A stretch of 63,039 bases of DNA from Bacteroidales bacterium UBA4814 (lineage in GTDB: Bacteria; Bacteroidota; Bacteroidia; Bacteroidales; UBA7960). The stretch lies in the NCBI GenBank assembly GCA_002402465.1, contig DHFW01000036.1, forward strand, positions 1-63,039, given 5' to 3'. Below, in pieces: positions 60,121 through 63,039 of the stretch; the first letter of the stretch is position 1; each line of letters starts with the position of its first letter. A program made the translations under genes and the position numbers. The notes under the pieces were generated by a model. It saw only the letters and a program-made list of their open reading frames with translations, did no database searches and was not told the origin of the DNA.

Positions 60121-60171
60121 GAATTAACCAGGACAACGCGTAGCTGACAATCCCGCACCTGCGGGAACAAC

Positions 60172-60318
60172 CCCTATAACTCCTACAACCACCCTTACAA
60201 TCCTTATAACCCTTACAACCCTTACAACCCTTACAACCCTTACAACCCTTATAACCCTTATAACCCTTACAACCCATACAACCCTTATAACCCTTACAAC
60301 CCCTACAAACCCCTTCAA
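60172..60318. repeat. 9-bp tandem repeat, coding-like PYN units on the plus strand
   Basis: Thirteen contiguous units of CCTTACAAC or close variants (C/T at one position) run from 60193 to 60309, with degenerate units on both sides. Because the period is nine, one plus-strand frame (60148-60330) is fully open and reads Pro-Tyr-Asn repeatedly, ending PLQPFP and TAA. That frame has no ATG, GTG or TTG. Its TAA (60328-60330) overlaps, on the opposite strand, the stop of the receptor gene. The variation is confined to synonymous T/C positions (TAC/TAT) in most units, which suggests past coding selection. Confidence 0.85.
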
Positions 60319-60326
60319 CCCTTCCC

Positions 60327-62960
60327 TTAAAAACTAAACCTCACCGAAAGGAACACCTGCGAGGGGCGCAGGATGTAGGTTGTTTCTGTAACGGAGAAAG
60401 CGCTGGCCTGGAAGGTAGTGTAATTGTCGGTGTTTAGTATGTTTTGCCAGCGTGCTTCAATGTCCACCCGGTGCTTTTTGATGGTGTAGCGGTAAAGAAG
60501 GTCTACAAAATAGTTTTCATTGTCGCGGTGGCGGTAGTATTCGGTAGTGAGGCCCAGGTAGTGGCCGCTTCGCGGGAAGGCATGAAAATCGAGAAAATGC
60601 CTGAGCATGCTAATATTGCTGCTGCGATTCGAGTCGATATAGGTTTGTATGTAGCTCAGGTTGGCGCGGTACTCGCCCCTGAGCCATTCGGTAATGCGGG
60701 TGTTGATCTGCGGGCTGATGTTGATGAATTGATTCGATGTTTCGAACTGCTGCTGATTGAGCAGCGATTGCCTGCGGTTGTGGCTGTAACTGGCCCGCAG
60801 GCTTAGGGTGCTTTTGGCTGCAGTAAAGTACTTGCTGGTTTGCCCGCTGAGGTTGTGGCTATAGCCGGTGTTTGGCATTTCGAGGGCCTGAAGAATGGTG
60901 GTGCCATCGGCCTGCACCTGGTTGCTGTACATCAGGTTGTAATCGCTGATGCTGAAAAAATAATTGAGTGAGTTGAAAAAACTTGTAATGGGATTGCGGT
61001 AGCTTACAAATGCCGAAAGGTTATGGCGTTTGGTTTCCGACAGGGGCGCCGCGTTTTGCTGCAGGCTGCGATGGTTTTTCAGGATGTAGCCGTAATGCAC
61101 CCCGTCCATATCGCCCAGGCTGTTGCTGAAACTCCACGAACCCCTCACGCGCCAGAAGCCGCTTATCCGATAGTCGGCCGAAAGCCTGGGGTCGAAAAGC
61201 AGGCGACTGAGTTGCTGGCCCTGCTGCAAGGCTTTATCTTCCAGGTTTAAATGTTGCCAGCTCAGTGGCAGGCTTGCCGAAAGGGTCAGGTCGTTTTTGC
61301 GGTAACTGAGGTCGGTTTGCAAGTAGGTGCGGTAATGCTCTCCATCGAGCTCATTGGAAAAGGCTTCGGAGCTTTCTGACCATTGCTCGCCTTGCTGTTG
61401 CCAAAGGCTGCTTTCGAGGCTTTGGTTTCGGTAGGCAAAGCCCAGCCGTGGGCTTATGCTGATGCCTTTCCAGCCAAAAGTAAAGCCAGCCGAATGGTCG
61501 GCAAAGAAGCGTTTGAGGTCGAGCTCTTGACGCAAGCTTTCTATCTCACTGCCGGGGCTTAGCACCTGTTCGAAACGGCCCGGGCTTATTTGTAGTTGCT
61601 GGGGGCTGTGATCGTACGAAACGAACGACATAAACTCTACCAAATGTTTGCCTACCGGTTTTATTGAACGTAGGTCATTTGAAAGATTGCGAAAAGGAAG
61701 TTTTAGCGATTGGTTCAGGCCGTCGTCGTTAATGGCAAGCAAGCCGCTGCGGCTGTCCCAGCGCGCATTGAATCGCAGCTTGTTGTCAAGGTAGTTTTCC
61801 TTCACGTTGCGGTTCAGGGTAAACTCTCCCTGAAGGTAATTGTCGTGCAGACGGTTTTCGATGGTTTCGGCAAAGAAAAGAGTGTCGGCAGGTGAGTAAA
61901 GGGTTCGATAGGTAAGGCCTTGCTGGCGCTGGCTGTCGTTGATGTAATGGAGGTTGGCGCGCAACTGAAAGTCGTTGCTGAGGCGCAGCAGGGCATTGCT
62001 GTTGAGCAGGTGAATGTTGTTGTCAAGGTAACGGTTCTCGTTGAAGTCGGGGGGTGCAATGGTTTGTATGCCCAGCATTTCGGGATTTTCGCGCGGACGG
62101 TTCATACTGCGGCGCATATCCTGCAGGGTGAGGGCTGTAAGCTGTTTGGCGACATCCTTCCCCGCGTTATTGGCCTGGTATGAGTTTACTACCTGAAACT
62201 GTTTGGTAAAGGTCATGGGCGTGATGTTGGCATCCCAAAGCAACGGGCTGAGGCCTGTGCCCAGTTTAGAGGTGCCTGTAGTAGTGATCTCGCGCTTCAG
62301 CTTCAGGTTTAATGCGGCCTGGTGCGAGGGCACGCGCTCTTCGAGTATGCGTATGGGCTGGTGGTTTTCGATAATCTCAACGGCAGCCACCGAGCGGTGC
62401 GGCATGTTGCGGCTCACCATACCATAGCGCCCGCCCATCAGGTCGAGGCCTTCTACATAAAAGCGGTTGATGGGCTCGCCCTGGTAAAGGATGCGGCCCG
62501 AAGGCTCCACTTCGATGCCGGGCATGTTTTGCAGCACATCCGCAATAGAACGGTTGTGCTCGCGCGCAAAAGAGCTGACCAGGTAGCTTAGGGTGTCGCC
62601 CCGCCGTTCGATATCGGGCGCCTTGATGGTAAAGGTGCTCAGTTCCTTTACCTCGTAAACCAGCTCAAACTGCAAGCTTTGGCTGCGATTGGCAATGCGG
62701 CGGCGCTCGTTGCGGTAGTGTATGCTGCTGGCTTCAATGTCGAGGCTGTCGGCGGCGCTGTTTACGGTGGTGCGCCAGCGGCCCTGCTGGTCGCTCACGG
62801 CAAAGGCTATCAGCACGTTGCTGTTTTTAGGGTAGATCAATATATTGATGTTGTGCAGCGCCTCGCCCTGGGTATTGACCACCCGGCCTTCGAGGCTTAC
62901 CTGACCCATCAAGGCATGCAGGGGCAAAAAAAACAACAACAGAAATCCGGGAAACCTCAT
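60327..62960 (-). CDS. Outer-membrane beta-barrel receptor-like protein with carboxypeptidase-like N-domain
   Basis: 877 residues. The signal peptide is RFPGFLLLFFLPLHALMGQ. A carboxypeptidase-regulatory-like beta-sandwich follows (about 28-110, LEGRVVNTQGEALHNINI), then a plug-like domain (SIADVLQNMPGIEVEPSG, GEPINRFYVEGLDLMGG). The long barrel ends in VFLSVRFSF with the terminal aromatic. It belongs to the outer-membrane beta-barrel/TonB-receptor-like group without a SusD partner. Substrate unknown. The open frame extends to a TTG at 62987, but the ATG at 62960 gives a cleaner signal peptide. Its stop lies at the edge of the tandem repeat. Confidence 0.85.
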   Translation of the reverse strand: MRFPGFLLLFFLPLHALMGQVSLEGRVVNTQGEALHNINILIYPKNSNVLIAFAVSDQQGRWRTTVNSAADSLDIEASSIHYRNERRRIANRSQSLQFELVYEVKELSTFTIKAPDIERRGDTLSYLVSSFAREHNRSIADVLQNMPGIEVEPSGRILYQGEPINRFYVEGLDLMGGRYGMVSRNMPHRSVAAVEIIENHQPIRILEERVPSHQAALNLKLKREITTTGTSKLGTGLSPLLWDANITPMTFTKQFQVVNSYQANNAGKDVAKQLTALTLQDMRRSMNRPRENPEMLGIQTIAPPDFNENRYLDNNIHLLNSNALLRLSNDFQLRANLHYINDSQRQQGLTYRTLYSPADTLFFAETIENRLHDNYLQGEFTLNRNVKENYLDNKLRFNARWDSRSGLLAINDDGLNQSLKLPFRNLSNDLRSIKPVGKHLVEFMSFVSYDHSPQQLQISPGRFEQVLSPGSEIESLRQELDLKRFFADHSAGFTFGWKGISISPRLGFAYRNQSLESSLWQQQGEQWSESSEAFSNELDGEHYRTYLQTDLSYRKNDLTLSASLPLSWQHLNLEDKALQQGQQLSRLLFDPRLSADYRISGFWRVRGSWSFSNSLGDMDGVHYGYILKNHRSLQQNAAPLSETKRHNLSAFVSYRNPITSFFNSLNYFFSISDYNLMYSNQVQADGTTILQALEMPNTGYSHNLSGQTSKYFTAAKSTLSLRASYSHNRRQSLLNQQQFETSNQFINISPQINTRITEWLRGEYRANLSYIQTYIDSNRSSNISMLRHFLDFHAFPRSGHYLGLTTEYYRHRDNENYFVDLLYRYTIKKHRVDIEARWQNILNTDNYTTFQASAFSVTETTYILRPSQVFLSVRFSF

Positions 62961-63039
62961 GCGAAATTTTTTTTGGTTTTGTAACAAAAATCGTGCTATT
63001 CTGCCTTTAACTCTATGGGGTTGTTAAACATGCTAACGG

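Noticed and set aside
60172..60318. The tandem repeat as a CRISPR array
   Set aside because: Units are 9 bases with no spacers, and no cas gene is nearby.
60327..62960. SusC-type nutrient receptor of a polysaccharide utilisation locus
   Set aside because: No SusD, glycoside hydrolase or regulator is adjacent within the window, and the plug pattern differs from SusC; the window ends just upstream, so this is not fully excluded.

Overview
The window reads as a chromosomal stretch of a Bacteroidota genome, probably an anaerobic or facultative Bacteroidales-like lineage. Pointers are the type IX secretion protein PorZ with its C-terminal sorting domain, the gliding lipoprotein GldH, two outer-membrane beta-barrel receptors with carboxypeptidase-like N-domains, a Bacteroidetes-type RicT/HolB/GldH/PBP1A gene order, a glycine-tailed RRM protein, and several promoters of the form TTTG or TTG, 19-22 bases, TAnnTTTG. 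Most of it is ordinary, fairly GC-rich housekeeping DNA. Two stretches (58-1700 and about 23790-25080) are visibly more AT-rich and hold accessory DNA.

Layout. 1-2130: an AT-rich accessory patch with a secreted metalloprotease-like lipoprotein that has lost its catalytic Glu and is frameshifted in its signal peptide, plus a short jelly-roll fragment. 2137-5246: porZ-recO (minus). 5513-8314: sulfate activation operon cysC-cysD-cysN. 8329-13506: holB-ricT-gldH-pbp1A (minus). 13856-18141: mltF and polA, convergent on a shared terminator. 18305-22502: a ZnuD-like zinc receptor and a C69 dipeptidase, divergent. 22580-25100: an envelope TPR/OmpA-like/SPOR protein whose upstream region abuts a truncated, frameshifted IS4-type element. 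25220-31213: RRM protein, kynureninase, TrhA/hemolysin III, DUF302 and an M16 peptidase. 31600-37070: an RND efflux operon (adaptor, pump, TolC). 37117-39731: cysS, patatin and a DUF2892 protein. 39932-41447: a secreted NPF-tailed protein and an aldehyde dehydrogenase with its middle deleted. 41791-44070: a PflX-type radical SAM protein with a twin-arginine-like leader, and a DHODH-like protein. 44134-49104: SppA, folK, a deoxynucleoside kinase and an OmpA/TPR lipoprotein. 49495-55993: tRNA-Glu, rpsT, tRNA-Glu, radC, then deacetylase-GNAT-upp-ABC permease and a LuxR-type response regulator. 55994-62960: an ABC-F protein, aspS, a repeat-rich intergenic region with a 9-bp tandem array, and an outer-membrane receptor-like barrel.

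No CRISPR array, prophage, integrase or recognisable defence island was found. The least ordinary items are the radical SAM protein with an export-like leader, the HNIGH pseudo-metalloprotease with fascin-like repeats, the PYN-encoding tandem repeat ending exactly on a receptor stop codon, the tRNA-Glu/rpsT/tRNA-Glu sandwich, and several decaying genes. All functional names rest on reading the proteins by eye; no database search was run.
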